This document shows positions 55,301 through 63,559 of a stretch of 64,000 nucleotides of DNA, piece by piece. The position numbers and the translations under genes are program-made. Below the pieces are notes generated by a model. It had not been told where the DNA came from. It was given only the letters and a program-made list of their open reading frames with translations, and ran no database searches. Location of the stretch: positions 1-64,000 of the forward strand of contig NZ_JAPTYD010000001.1 of the NCBI RefSeq assembly GCF_026913015.1, read 5' to 3'. Numbering within the stretch: the first letter of the stretch is position 1; every line of letters starts with the position of its first letter. The DNA is from Paracoccus benzoatiresistens (GTDB taxonomy: Bacteria; Pseudomonadota; Alphaproteobacteria; Rhodobacterales; Rhodobacteraceae).

Positions 55301-55483
55301 GGCGTGCTGCCCCTGGCCATCGCCAGCGGCGCGGGGGCGGGGGCGCAGAACTCGATCGGGATCGGGGTTCTGGGCGGCATGGCCTCATCCGCCGTGATCG
55401 GCATCTTCCTGGTGCCGGTCTTCTATGTGGCCGTTCTGAAGACGGTCGAGCTTGTGACAAGAAGAAGGGTAAGACCCGCATGA
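52373..55483 (+). CDS. RND multidrug efflux permease (HAE1 / AcrB type)
   Basis: A 1,036-residue inner-membrane proton/drug antiporter. It opens MARFFIRRPVFAWVLAFVTM, has the proton-relay aspartate pair in IGLLVDDAIVVVENVERVM near residue 405, the periplasmic loops with GLPGSFLPDEDQG-like start of the second half (KLPGSFLPDEDQGVMM), and GLAARNAILIVEFAQ near residue 930. Length and twelve-helix plan fit HAE1 pumps for hydrophobic drugs and bile-type compounds. It begins 6 bases after the adaptor and its stop overlaps the outer-membrane factor by ATGA. Confidence 0.95.
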   Translation: MARFFIRRPVFAWVLAFVTMLVGALGLQSLAIEQYPQIAPTTVRISATYTGASAEIVENSVTTVIEDAMTGIDGLIYMTSNSTPGSASVSLTFDDTVDADIAQVQVQNKLQLVTSQLPDIVQQQGVNVSRSTSSILLVGALTSTDGSYSSVELGDLVSQMIEDPVKRTPGVGSINTFGSGYAMRIWLDPMKMAQYQVTPADVTAAVSEQNTNVTVGDLGAEPSAEGQRLTMTLSAQSQFSSVQEFERILLRVDPDGSTVFLGDVARIEIGQESYGGAARHNGNPAAGFGVNLATGANAVDTAHAVRDVIDGIAASLPAGVEVVYPYDTAPFVEKSIHQVYKTLAEAVVLVFLVILAFLQSWRATIIPVIAIPVVLLGTFGVLAAAGFSINTLTMFALVLAIGLLVDDAIVVVENVERVMEEEGLDPVEATRKSMDEITSALVGIVMVLSAVFLPMAFMSGATGVIYRQFSLTIITAMVLSLGVAVILTPAMCASLLRPRKHGDGIAPARWFNRNLDRATNGYGSVVSRLVHRPFRMLVVLAVIGFGVAALYQKLPGSFLPDEDQGVMMVMIETPDGSTTAQTLALVEKVEEYLRVQEADTVESTFSVLGFSFGGSGQNSAMLFAKLREYKDRPGLDVASLVTRANGHFFMNNRAGQAYFLQPPAIPGMGASSGFSMYLVDQSGRGQEALTAAADQLVATAQEDGRVTNLRGNEAPFETSLRLDIDQQKAAAFGLSISEVNAMLSVIFSGREVNDFALGTELRPVIVQGEAYARSQPEDIDRWFARNSDGDMVNFGAFSTRAWDQEPQALTRYGGTRALELSGAATQGLSSGAAMSAMEEMVADMEGGYGTAWTGLSYQERLSGNQAPVLFALSALVVFLALAALYESWTVPLAVMLTVPIGILGALLAALFFGQSNDVYFKVGLLTTIGLAARNAILIVEFAQALVGQGRPLLEAAIEASKMRLRPILMTTFAFMLGVLPLAIASGAGAGAQNSIGIGVLGGMASSAVIGIFLVPVFYVAVLKTVELVTRRRVRPA

Positions 55484-56841
55484 CGAATGGAATGCACCGC
55501 CGCGCGCTGCTGGGATCGGTCCTGGCCCTGGGGGCCTGCGCGGCGGTCGGCCCGGATCCGGACGCATTGCCGACGCCTGCCGTCCCGGCCGGTTTCGCCG
55601 AAGGCGACGGCACAGCGACACCCGCGCAGGCGGCCTTCTGGTCGGGCTATGACGACGCGGCCCTGAACCGCCTGATCGGGCAGGGCATGGGCCAGAGCTT
55701 CGACATCATGGCCGCCAACGAACGCATCCGCGCGGCCCAGGCCGATCTGGCGGGCAGGGGCGTGCTGGCCTCGCAGGTCGGCGGAACAAGCACCGTGGGG
55801 CGCGAACGCGCGGGCGGCGACGGGATGGGCGTTTCAACGTCCAACTCCGCCGCCCTGTCGGCCAGCCTGGTCTTCGACCTGTTCGGGGGAGCCCGGCGCG
55901 GCAGGGAAGGGGCGCGTGCCAGCCTGCGCTCTGCCCAAGCCGAGGCGCAGACCGTGCGCCTGGCCTGGCTGGCCGAGGTGATCGCGGCCTATGCCGACGC
56001 GCGCTTCCATCAGCAGGCCCTGGCGCTGACCCGCGACACCATCAGCGCCCGCGAGGCCACGCTGGAGGTGACGCGGAACAGCCAGTCCGTGGGCATCGCC
56101 ACCGATTACGACGTCGCCCAGACCGAGGCGCTGCTGCAGACTGCCCGCGCCGACCTGCCGAACTATGAGGCGCAGTTCAACGCCCAGGTGTATCGCCTGT
56201 CCACGCTGCTGAACACGCAGGCCGCGCCCCTGATGGCGCAGATGCGGCGCGGGTCGGCGCAGTTGCGCACCCCGCCCGGACCCGGCACGGGCGTCCCCGC
56301 CGACCTGCTGCGGTCGCGGCCCGACATCCGCGTGGCGCAACAGGATTATGCCGCGGCTCTGGCAGCCGTGGGTGTGGCGACGGCGGATCTGCTGCCCGCG
56401 ATTTCGCTGACCGGGACGGTGACGGACCAGGGCGGCGCGAATGCCTGGGGCTTCGGCCCCGGGCTGTCGCTGCCGGTCCTGAACCAGGGCGCCTTGCAGG
56501 CCACCCGAAGCCGCCGCCTGTCCGAGGCGCGCCAGGCCGAGATCGCCTGGAAATCCTCCATCGCCGGCGCTGTCGAGGATGTGCAGACGGCGCAATCCAA
56601 CCTGCGCCGCTATCGCCAGCGGGCCGCGACGCTCGAAGGGGCTGCCGCGTCATACGATCGCGCCTATCGCCTGGCCCGGCAGAACTTCGAGGCCGGCGCC
56701 CTGGCGCTGGTCGATCTGCTGGAGGCTGACCGGTCCCGCGCCAGCGCCCGGCTGGCCACCGCGCAGGCGCGCAATGCGGCGGCCAAGGAATGGGCGACGC
56801 TTCAGATCGCCACGGGGGCGGGGTCGCGCCAGGGGGGTTGA
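55480..56841 (+). CDS. Outer-membrane efflux lipoprotein (NodT/OprM family)
   Basis: 453 residues with a lipobox LALGAC, lipidated at C20. The TolC-type repeats follow: residues 55-230 and 260-440, each with the alanine-rich helices (AQAEAQTVRLAWLAEVIAAYAD region and AASYDRAYRLARQNFEAGALALVDLLEADR). RSRPDIRVAQQDYAAALAAVGVA is a NodT-family signature. It gives the exit channel for the RND pump and overlaps its gene by 4 bases. Confidence 0.93.
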   Translation: MTNGMHRRALLGSVLALGACAAVGPDPDALPTPAVPAGFAEGDGTATPAQAAFWSGYDDAALNRLIGQGMGQSFDIMAANERIRAAQADLAGRGVLASQVGGTSTVGRERAGGDGMGVSTSNSAALSASLVFDLFGGARRGREGARASLRSAQAEAQTVRLAWLAEVIAAYADARFHQQALALTRDTISAREATLEVTRNSQSVGIATDYDVAQTEALLQTARADLPNYEAQFNAQVYRLSTLLNTQAAPLMAQMRRGSAQLRTPPGPGTGVPADLLRSRPDIRVAQQDYAAALAAVGVATADLLPAISLTGTVTDQGGANAWGFGPGLSLPVLNQGALQATRSRRLSEARQAEIAWKSSIAGAVEDVQTAQSNLRRYRQRAATLEGAAASYDRAYRLARQNFEAGALALVDLLEADRSRASARLATAQARNAAAKEWATLQIATGAGSRQGG

Positions 56842-56999
56842 TATCGGCATGGGCGGTGTCAGGAAGCGCATGCGTTTGCACGGATCAGGTCGTTCCCTGA
56901 CGCGGGCAGGGGGATGGCGGGCACAGAGGTCACAAAGGCTCGCCGCAGGGGCATCTTTCTGGCTGTTCGCCCGGCAGACCTGATCACCCTGCCGACCCG
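56842..56999. other. 158-base gap between convergent genes
   Basis: No gene is seen. It contains AGGAAGCGCATGCGTTT at 56860-56876, a diverged half of the palindrome at 17913-17930, followed in both places by a GATC-containing word. No clear terminator with U-tract is visible. Confidence 0.4.
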
Positions 57000-57815
57000 T
57001 CACCGCCAGCGCCCCCCGAAGGACAGCGGCTCCAGCACCACAACCGTCGGCCGGTCGGGCAGCCCGCGCAAGGAAGCCAGGTATTCGCTGCCCCCCGGCC
57101 GCTGGATGTCGAACTGGTCGGCCATGCCCGCCACAAAGGTTTCCAGCCGGGCGGGGCCGAACCAGTGCATCGGGATCACGACGGAACTGTTCAGCCGGCT
57201 GACCACCCGCATCATCACCGCCTGCTCCATCGTGTAGCTGCCATCGACCGGCACCAGCAGCACATCGACCCGGCCAAGCGCCGCGTATTGTTCGTCGGTC
57301 GGCTCGTGATGCAGGTGCCCCAGATGGCCGATGCACAACCCGCCCGCCTCGAAGACGAAGATCGAGTTGCCGTTTTCCTCGACCGTGCCCCAGGACCGGA
57401 TGTCGGTCGGCACGTTGCGGATCAGCGTATCCTCCAGGGTCAGGTAATGGTCGGCAGCGATGCCGAACTGGTCGGACCAGCCTCGCAGGACATGCGGGAT
57501 GCCCTCGACCGCGTCGGTCCAGTGGGACGAATGCGCATGGTTCATCGTCACCACGTCCGGGGCGGGGACGCCGGCGGGCAGGGCGCCGTTGTAGTCGGTG
57601 ACGATGTCCAGGCCCCCTTCGGTCTGGATCAGGAACATCGAATGGCCCAGATAGGACAGCCGGACCGAGCGTTCGGGCACCGGGTCCGTCCAGGCGGCCT
57701 GCCGGACCCGCTCCGGCCCCCCGGCGATGGCGATGCAATGGCTGGGCCGCCGGTCCTGTGCCTGGGCGGCCAGGGGCATGGCGAGACACAGGGCGGCAAG
57801 GATCGCAAGGCGCAT
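57000..57815 (-). CDS. Secreted metallo-beta-lactamase-fold hydrolase
   Basis: 271 residues with a signal peptide (LAILAALCLAMPLAAQAQ). The core reads VRLSYLGHSMFLIQTEGGLDIVTDYNG, VVTMNHAHSSHWTDA (an H-x-H-x2-x-H variant of the metal motif), GLCIGHLGHLHH and VVIPMHWFG, the layout of UlaG/RomA-like MBL-fold enzymes. The usual second aspartate of HxHxDH is replaced by SHW-type residues here (HAHSSHW), so its metal site may be atypical. The substrate is unknown. The start at 57815 is chosen because it begins the signal peptide. Confidence 0.82.
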   Translation of the reverse strand: MRLAILAALCLAMPLAAQAQDRRPSHCIAIAGGPERVRQAAWTDPVPERSVRLSYLGHSMFLIQTEGGLDIVTDYNGALPAGVPAPDVVTMNHAHSSHWTDAVEGIPHVLRGWSDQFGIAADHYLTLEDTLIRNVPTDIRSWGTVEENGNSIFVFEAGGLCIGHLGHLHHEPTDEQYAALGRVDVLLVPVDGSYTMEQAVMMRVVSRLNSSVVIPMHWFGPARLETFVAGMADQFDIQRPGGSEYLASLRGLPDRPTVVVLEPLSFGGRWR

Positions 57816-57971
57816 GACATCCCCCTGGCGTGACGCGGAAAGGCTAGCGTGGATCCGCCCCCGGCCCAAAGCCGCAGCGCGCCACGCGGCTCACAACCGC
57901 GTGACAGGGCTGTCGCCCGCGCCTGAGCGGCGGGAAGATGCCTTCAGGATCGCCAGTCAGAAAGGACGCCC

Positions 57972-58292
57972 ATGTTCATCGCCATGAACCGCTTCACCGT
58001 GCCGGTCGAGAATGCCGCCGAATTCGAGGCCCTGTGGCTGTCCCGCGACAGCAAGCTGAACGAGCTGCCGGGTTTCGTCGAATTCCACATGCTGAAAGGC
58101 CCCGAGGAGGACGGCCGCCGCCTTTACGCCTCGCACACCGTCTGGGAATCCGAGGAGCATTTCCGCGGCTGGACCCGCAGCCAGCAGTTCCGCGACGCCC
58201 ATGCCCGCGCGGGCGAGACGAAGAAGCTTTACGTGGGCGGGCCCCGCTTCGAAGGCTTCACTGCGATCCAGCAGATCGGCCGGGCAGGATAG
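57972..58292 (+). CDS. Antibiotic-biosynthesis-monooxygenase (ABM) domain protein, HmoA/IsdG-like
   Basis: A 106-residue dimeric ferredoxin-like-fold protein: FIAMNRFTVPVENAAEFEALW, then LPGFVEFHMLKGPEEDGRRLYASHTVWES and HFRGWTRSQQFRDAH. The asparagine, tryptophan and histidine positions used by IsdG-type heme-degrading enzymes are present (N7, W137-equivalent in WES, H in FRDAH), so heme breakdown is likely. Alternative roles as a quinol monooxygenase are possible. An AAAGGA site lies 6 bases before the ATG. Confidence 0.8.
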   Translation: MFIAMNRFTVPVENAAEFEALWLSRDSKLNELPGFVEFHMLKGPEEDGRRLYASHTVWESEEHFRGWTRSQQFRDAHARAGETKKLYVGGPRFEGFTAIQQIGRAG

Positions 58293-58337
58293 GAGCGCGC
58301 CGCCCCTGACCTGGCCTTGGGCCTGGGTTGTCCCGGC

Positions 58338-58883
58338 TCAGAACCCCTTGTGGGTCTTCAGGAACTCTTCCTCGTCCGGTGTATTCGGCCGGTCCAGCAG
58401 GGTGTTGCGATGCGGGAAGCGGCCGAACTTCTCGATGATGTCGTGGTGCTGGATGGCATAGTCCAGATAGCCTGGGTCGCCCAGGGCCTCGAACAGTTCG
58501 ACCGACATGGTCTGGTCGGGCAGATCCTCGCTATGCTCGAAGGGCAGGTAGAGGAACACCCGCCGCTTGGCGTCGATCTGCTGGTCAAAGCCCGCATCCA
58601 CCGCGGCGCGGGCATGTTCCAGGGCGATGTCGTCCGATTCGAAGGTGCGCCCCGTGCCGCGAAAGATGTTGCGCGGGAACTGGTCCAGAACGACGATCAG
58701 GGCCAGTGCGCCGTCGGGCGTCCTGGCCCAGTTGTCCAACTCGCGCCGATGCGCGGCGTGATAGGTGTCGGCGAAGCCGTCGCGGATGCGGGCGTCGATC
58801 TCGTCCGACTTGGCGAACCAGTGCGGCTCCATCTCCTCCGAGAACCAGAAGTCCAGCACGTCCTGAGCGGTCCTGATCGTCAT
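58338..58883 (-). CDS. DUF924 family protein
   Basis: 181 residues, soluble and helical. VLDFWFSEEMEPHWFAKSDEIDARIRDGF at the start and LALIVVLDQFPRNIFRGTGRTFESDDIAL in the middle are the DUF924 signature blocks, and FPHRNTLLDRPNTPDEEEFL ends it. The fold is TPR-like and the function unknown. The start at 58883 aligns with the family (MTIRTAQDVLDFW) and has a GGAACCGAGGA site. The frame is open far upstream only as antisense of other genes. Confidence 0.88.
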   Translation of the reverse strand: MTIRTAQDVLDFWFSEEMEPHWFAKSDEIDARIRDGFADTYHAAHRRELDNWARTPDGALALIVVLDQFPRNIFRGTGRTFESDDIALEHARAAVDAGFDQQIDAKRRVFLYLPFEHSEDLPDQTMSVELFEALGDPGYLDYAIQHHDIIEKFGRFPHRNTLLDRPNTPDEEEFLKTHKGF

Positions 58884-59396
58884 TCCTCGGTTCCTTTCCG
58901 GCAGCGGATATGCCTGGCGCGGTCGGTGGGTGCAGGTCGAACGGACCCCGGCCCCGGTGTTCCGCCCGCCATTGGCGTCTCGCCTCCTCGATGCGTTCGC
59001 AAGAGGATGCCATGACGTTCCACCAGATATCGCGCGGCCCGTCCAGCGTTTCCCTGCCAGGCGCCATCGCCACGGTCGCCCGCCTGCACCGCGATCGCGT
59101 TGCCCGGGCGCAAGCCCCTCGTCTGCCCCGCACCGATTTCCCGTCCGGCAATGCGGATGAACCCTTCGGTGACGTGGAGGCCGCGATCCTTGTGATTGGC
59201 GGGAGAAGCGGGTGCAGGGTTCCAGATCATGCATCTTCTCCCTGATCTGGTCCTCGGGGCAGGTCCGTGGACTGCGAACTGCCAGGCATGGACGCGTTCG
59301 CCTGCGCCGAACACCGGGTTGGCGGCCGCGGGGATGGCGCAGGGCCGGCAGGAACCGCATTCTTCGTGGGAAGTTTTGCGAAACCAGAGGTGTGCG
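58884..59396. other. 513-base region with at most one small gene
   Basis: The region separates the DUF924 gene from the detoxification cluster. No recognised protein or RNA is found. One short plus-strand frame at 59012-59245 has a plausible start site. Otherwise the sequence is GC-rich without clear hairpins. Confidence 0.5.
59012..59245 (+). CDS. Possible small ORF
   Basis: A 77-codon frame from ATG (MTFHQISRGPSSV start) with AGAGG 8 bases upstream. The first 55 codons have the GC-rich third positions typical of the genome, but the end becomes irregular. It is basic, without a membrane segment, and no family is recognised. It may be spurious, since a minus-strand frame of similar length overlaps it. 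Confidence 0.3.
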   Translation: MTFHQISRGPSSVSLPGAIATVARLHRDRVARAQAPRLPRTDFPSGNADEPFGDVEAAILVIGGRSGCRVPDHASSP

Positions 59397-60920
59397 ATGA
59401 CCAGCGGAATCCATCATGTCACGGCAATCACCCGCGACGTGCAGGCGAATGTCGATTTCTGGATGGGCTTTCTGAGCCTGTCGCTGGTCAAGCAGTCCGC
59501 GGGCTTCGAGGATGCCGAGCAACTGCACCTGTTCTATGGCGATCCGGCGGGCACCCCCGGCAGCCTTGTCAGCTTCCTTGTCTGGCAGGACGGCGCGCCG
59601 GGCCGCGTGGGCCATGGCCGCGTGGCCGAGATCGCGCTGGCGATTCCCCGCGCGCGGATCGGCGACTGGCTGACCCGCGCCATGCAGCGCGGCCTGCGCG
59701 TCGAAGGCCCGGTGCGAGAGTTCGGCGAGCCCGTGCTGCGGCTGAAGGATCCCGACGGCATCATCGTCAAGCTGGTGGGCACCGACATGGCCGATACCGG
59801 CTGGCCCGCCGCGCCCGGCCGGATCCGCGCCGTCACGATCTGGTCCGCCATGCCCGGGCAGACCGCCGCCTTCCTGCGCCCCTTCGGCTATCGCGCGGGC
59901 CCGGCCGAGAGCGGGCTGACCCGGCTGCTGTCGGACACCGATGCCGTCGACATCCGCGATGCCTCGGGCTTCGTGCCGGGCATTCCCGGGACCGGCGTCA
60001 TCGACCATGTCGCCCTGCGGGTGCCCGATCCTGCGGCATTGCAGCGCCACCACGATGCCCTGAAAACGCGCAACGCGGGCGAGCTGGCGGTGCATGACCG
60101 CAGGTATTTCACGTCGCTTTACGTCCGCGAACCGGGGGATACGCTGGTCGAGCTTGCGACGGATGGTCCGGGCATGGCGGTGGACGAGGATGCGGATAGT
60201 CTGGGCCGGGCCCTGATGATTCCCCCGCATCTGGCCGACACTGCCGACCTGCGGCTGCGCTTGCCGCAATTCGCCCGTCCGGGCGAGGAAAGGATACGGA
60301 TGAGAGAACTTCCCTTCGTTCACCGGCTTCGCCAGCCCGACGAGCCCGACGGCTCGGCCATGGTGCTGCTGCACGGCACCGGCGGGAACGAGGCCGATCT
60401 GATGCCGCTGGCCCACCGGATCGCGCCGCATGCAACGCTGCTGGGCGTGCGCGGCCGTTCGACCGAGGAGGGCGTGGCGCGGTTCTTCCGTCGCACCTCC
60501 ATGACCAGCTTCGATCAGCAGGACATCCGCGACGAGGCGCAGGCCTTTGCCGCCTTCTGGAAGGGCGCATTGGCGGCCTATGACCTGGATCCCGCGCGCA
60601 TCACGGTGATGGGCTATTCCAACGGCGCGAACTTCGCCGCCGCCATCATGGGCCTGCAGCCGGGACTGATCCGGCGCGCGATCCTGATGCGGCCGATGGC
60701 GGTGCTGGAGGATCTGCCGCAGGCCGACCTGACCGGCGTGTCGGTGCTGACCCTGACGGGCGCGCGCGACCCTTACGGCCCCCATGCGCCGCGCCTGAAC
60801 GAATGGCTGGCCGCCCGGGGCGCAGCCCTGGATGCCCGCGTCGTCCAGGCCGGGCATGACATCGTGGCCGACGACCTGACTGCCGCCACTGACTGGATGA
60901 AGGGGATAACGGATGCCTGA
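59397..60920 (+). CDS. Ring-cleaving dioxygenase-like (VOC) protein fused to a carboxylesterase
   Basis: 507 residues in one unbroken frame. Residues 1-300 form two tandem VOC modules of the MhqO/PcpA/LinE type, with metal ligands visible as a histidine in GIHHVTAI (H7), a histidine in IDHVALRV and a glutamate in [10 protein letters not shown]. Residues 302-507 form an alpha/beta hydrolase of the MhqD/YvaK-like carboxylesterase group: oxyanion region VLLHGTGGNEADLM, nucleophile serine in GYSNGANFAA near residue 410, aspartate in GARDPYGP and histidine in VQAGHDIV. In Bacillus the two activities are separate genes of the hydroquinone-response mhq operons. At the joint (60300) an in-frame ATG follows GAGGAAAGG, so the esterase may also be made alone. 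Start 59397 has an AGAGG site. Confidence 0.88.
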   Translation: MTSGIHHVTAITRDVQANVDFWMGFLSLSLVKQSAGFEDAEQLHLFYGDPAGTPGSLVSFLVWQDGAPGRVGHGRVAEIALAIPRARIGDWLTRAMQRGLRVEGPVREFGEPVLRLKDPDGIIVKLVGTDMADTGWPAAPGRIRAVTIWSAMPGQTAAFLRPFGYRAGPAESGLTRLLSDTDAVDIRDASGFVPGIPGTGVIDHVALRVPDPAALQRHHDALKTRNAGELAVHDRRYFTSLYVREPGDTLVELATDGPGMAVDEDADSLGRALMIPPHLADTADLRLRLPQFARPGEERIRMRELPFVHRLRQPDEPDGSAMVLLHGTGGNEADLMPLAHRIAPHATLLGVRGRSTEEGVARFFRRTSMTSFDQQDIRDEAQAFAAFWKGALAAYDLDPARITVMGYSNGANFAAAIMGLQPGLIRRAILMRPMAVLEDLPQADLTGVSVLTLTGARDPYGPHAPRLNEWLAARGAALDARVVQAGHDIVADDLTAATDWMKGITDA

Positions 60921-61236
60921 CCTGACCATCACCAAGGAAGAGATCGACGCCCGCCACGGCCGCTATGTCGCGCGGATGGCGGGCACGGCTGCCGAGGCGG
61001 AACTGACCTTCACCCGCCGCGGCCCGGATCGGATCAGCGCCGATCACACCGGCGCGCCCGCCGAACTGCGCGGCACGGGCGCGGCGGGCGCGCTGGTCGA
61101 ATACATGGTCGCGGATGCGCGGAAATCGGGCTTCCGGATCCTTCCGCTGTGCTCCTATGTGTTGTCGCGCTATGCCAAGCATCCCGACTGGGCGGATGCC
61201 TTCGCCACCGCGCCGGGCGAACGCGTCGAGCCCTAG
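60913..61236 (+). CDS. Small GNAT-fold N-acetyltransferase (YjdJ type)
   Basis: 107 residues: AEAELTFTRRGPDRISADHTGAPAELRGTGAAGALVEYMVADARKSG, with the acetyl-CoA pyrophosphate loop RGTGAAGAL, and the ending ILPLCSYVLSRYAKHPDWADAF, the YjdJ signature. The substrate is unknown. It overlaps the fused VOC-esterase gene by 8 bases, so it is cotranslated with it. It converges with the VOC gene at 61257. Confidence 0.85.
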   Translation: MPDLTITKEEIDARHGRYVARMAGTAAEAELTFTRRGPDRISADHTGAPAELRGTGAAGALVEYMVADARKSGFRILPLCSYVLSRYAKHPDWADAFATAPGERVEP

Positions 61237-61256
61237 GGCGGGGTCTTGCCCGGGCC

Positions 61257-62015
61257 TTACACGAAGCGGAAGCGCGTGCCCCAAGGGTCGCCGATCGCCT
61301 GCCCGGCGCGGCGGGGATCCGCGATGACGACCTCGGCCAGGCCCGCCATTCCCGCGTCACGGGGACCCGCGCCCCGGCTGTTCCAGACATTGCCGGCCAG
61401 ATGGTGGTGATAGCCGTTCCAGCCATACCAGGCTCCACCCTGGCCGTCGAAGGTCCGCGTCAAGGCCAGGTCGCCCGCGAGGAAATCATGGGCCCGGTCC
61501 AGATCGCCCACCTGAAGGTGGACATGGCCGATGCTGCTGCCCTCGGGCGCGCCGGTCCAGGGGACGTCCGCCGCAGACAGCAGGTCGTCCAGATCCAGCC
61601 TGCGGGTGAACATCAGGATCCGGCTGCCGTCGCGGGTCCAGTCTGATGGGGGACGGTCCCGATAGATCTCGATGCCGTTTCCCTCGGGGTCGTCCAGATA
61701 GAGCGCCTCGCTGACGCCGTGGTCGCTGGCGCCGGTCAGCCGGACCCCGCTGTCGGCCGCATGGCGCAGCCAGCGGGCCAGGGCGGCGCGGTCGGGCAAA
61801 AGAAAAGCAGTGTGGAACAGCCCCGCCTGGCGCGGATCGCGGGGCCGGGCGGCGGGTTCGGCGCGCAGTTCCAGCAGGGTGCGATTGCCCGCGCCCAGGC
61901 GTGCGCTGCCGTTGTCGCCGCCCAGCGGGGACAGGCCGATTGCGTCGCGGTAGAAAGCCGTCATGCCCGGCAAGTCGCGCACGGTCAGGACGACATGGTC
62001 GATGGCGGGGGTCAT
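61257..62015 (-). CDS. VOC family dioxygenase-like protein (CatE type)
   Basis: 252 residues with two VOC modules: AIDHVVLTVRDLPGMTAFYRDAIGLS at the start and SSIGHVHLQVGDLDRAHDFLAG in the second half. Candidate metal ligands are the histidines of IDHVVL, FHTAFL, GHVHLQV and the glutamate in GNGIEIYRD. This is the catechol-2,3-dioxygenase-like (MhqE/CatE) group, which opens aromatic diols. The start overlaps the stop of the FMN reductase gene by 4 bases. Confidence 0.85.
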   Translation of the reverse strand: MTPAIDHVVLTVRDLPGMTAFYRDAIGLSPLGGDNGSARLGAGNRTLLELRAEPAARPRDPRQAGLFHTAFLLPDRAALARWLRHAADSGVRLTGASDHGVSEALYLDDPEGNGIEIYRDRPPSDWTRDGSRILMFTRRLDLDDLLSAADVPWTGAPEGSSIGHVHLQVGDLDRAHDFLAGDLALTRTFDGQGGAWYGWNGYHHHLAGNVWNSRGAGPRDAGMAGLAEVVIADPRRAGQAIGDPWGTRFRFV

Positions 62016-62566
62016 GGCTTGTCCTTTCGCAAACTGGCTGCAAAGCCCGCGACGAATTCCGCCAGCTGTTCGCGGGTCTTGTCGTCGGTCAGGGTGCCGT
62101 CCGCGTCGAACAGCCCGCGCGCGCGCGACACCATCAACCGGCCCTCCCACCAGGGCAGGGTCTTCAGCGTCCGCAGCACGGGCCACCAATGCGTCTGCGC
62201 CTGCGTGGTCCCGAACCCGCCGGGCGAGGCGCCGATCACCGCGACGGGCTTGCCCGCGAACAGCGCCAGCCCCTCGCCGCGGGACATCCAGTCGATGGCG
62301 TTCTTGAAGACGCCGGGGATGCCGTTGTTGTATTCGGGCGTCACCAGCAGCAGGCCGTCGGCCTGGGCCAGCTGCCGGTTCAGCGTGGCGACCGCCGGCG
62401 GCGTGCCATGGGCGGCTTCCTCGTCGCCGTTATACAGCGGCACGCCGGAGATATCGCCGATGACGATCTGCACGCCCTCGGGCGCCTTCTCATGCGCGGC
62501 GCGCAGAAGGCCCGTGTTGAACGAGGCGCGGCGCAGGCTGCCCGAAAGGCCAAGAATGGTGGTCAT
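62012..62566 (-). CDS. NAD(P)H-dependent FMN reductase (quinone/chromate reductase type)
   Basis: A 184-residue flavodoxin-like fold: ILGLSGSLRRASFNTGLLRAA binds the FMN phosphate, and LLLVTPEYNNGIPGVFKNAIDW is the family signature near residue 78, with ASPGGFGTTQAQ later. Members reduce quinones, azo dyes or chromate by two electrons, which avoids semiquinone radicals. It sits between two ring-cleaving-type VOC genes and overlaps the downstream VOC gene by ATGA. This supports a quinone detoxification role. Confidence 0.9.
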   Translation of the reverse strand: MTTILGLSGSLRRASFNTGLLRAAHEKAPEGVQIVIGDISGVPLYNGDEEAAHGTPPAVATLNRQLAQADGLLLVTPEYNNGIPGVFKNAIDWMSRGEGLALFAGKPVAVIGASPGGFGTTQAQTHWWPVLRTLKTLPWWEGRLMVSRARGLFDADGTLTDDKTREQLAEFVAGFAASLRKDKP

Positions 62567-62617
62567 GCGAAATCCCTTCGTGAAGTGCCGGGGGCAAGGG
62601 TGCCCTTGGCGCGGCCA

Positions 62618-63559
62618 TCAGTCCAGCGGCTTCAGGCCCGCCTCGATCGCGGCGCGACGGCCTTCCAGGAAGGGCGGCAGCGACAGGCCCTGGCCCATCG
62701 TTTCGCGCGGTTCGTCCACGTCGAAGCCCGGCCCGTCGGTCGCCAGTTCGAACAGGTTGCCGCCGGGTTCGCGGAAATACAGCGAGCGGAAATAATACCG
62801 CTCGACCTCGCCCGAATTGGGGACGCGGAACCCGCGCAGGCGGGCGGCCCATTCGGCAAGCGCCGCCGGATCGGGCACGCGGAAGGCGACGTGGTGGACA
62901 CCGCCCGCGCCCTGCCGGGCCGCGGGCAGGCCGGGCTGGACCGCGACATGCAGTTCGGCGGCCGCCCCGCCATTGCCCATTTGGAAGACATGGACCTGCC
63001 CCTGCCCATCCGGGCTGGCATAGTCGCGCACCCGCGTCATGTTCATGACTTCGGTCAGCACGGCCTCGGTCGGCGCAAGTTCGGGCACCGAGATCGTGAT
63101 CGGGCCCAGGCCGCGGATCTGGTGTTCCGCAGGCACGGGGCTTTGATCCCAGGGCTGCCCTGCGGGATCGGGCGCGGCGACCAGGCGCAGGCGCTGTCCT
63201 TCGGGGTCTTCCAGGTCCAGGCTGGCGCGGTTGTCCAGCGTGGCGACCTTGCCGGTGGACACGCCAAGGCCGGTCAGCCGCGCGGCCCACCAGTCGAGGC
63301 TGTCCTCGGCCACCCGCAGGCCGGTGCGGCTGATCGAATGGGTGCCGCGCCCTTCGCGGCCGACCGGCCAGTCGAAGAAGGTGATGTCGGTGCCGGGCGT
63401 GCCCGCCCCGTCCGCGAAGAACAGGTGATAGGCCGAGATGTCGTCCTGGTTCACCGTCTTCTTCACCCGGCGCAGGCCAAGGCTGTCGGTGTAGAAGCGG
63501 TTGTTGCCCGCCGCGTCGGCGGTGATGGCGGTCAGGTGGTGGATGCCGGTCAGCTGCAT
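62618..63559 (-). CDS. Ring-cleaving dioxygenase (MhqO/PcpA-type VOC protein)
   Basis: 313 residues with two VOC modules: [25 protein letters not shown] at the start, [21 protein letters not shown] near residue 225, and [17 protein letters not shown] near residue 275. The two histidines and the glutamate form the expected iron site for hydroquinone ring cleavage. It is a paralogue of the VOC half of the fused protein at 59397, with the same motif order. The start at 63559 (MQLTGIHHL) follows a GGAGCAG-like site. It is the first gene of a three-gene minus-strand operon. Confidence 0.9.
   Translation of the reverse strand: MQLTGIHHLTAITADAAGNNRFYTDSLGLRRVKKTVNQDDISAYHLFFADGAGTPGTDITFFDWPVGREGRGTHSISRTGLRVAEDSLDWWAARLTGLGVSTGKVATLDNRASLDLEDPEGQRLRLVAAPDPAGQPWDQSPVPAEHQIRGLGPITISVPELAPTEAVLTEVMNMTRVRDYASPDGQGQVHVFQMGNGGAAAELHVAVQPGLPAARQGAGGVHHVAFRVPDPAALAEWAARLRGFRVPNSGEVERYYFRSLYFREPGGNLFELATDGPGFDVDEPRETMGQGLSLPPFLEGRRAAIEAGLKPLD

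Noticed and set aside
58880-59314. Minus-strand 144-codon frame in the gap before the detoxification cluster
   Set aside because: No family, no good start site, and it competes with a plus-strand frame of equal quality. Neither is convincing.
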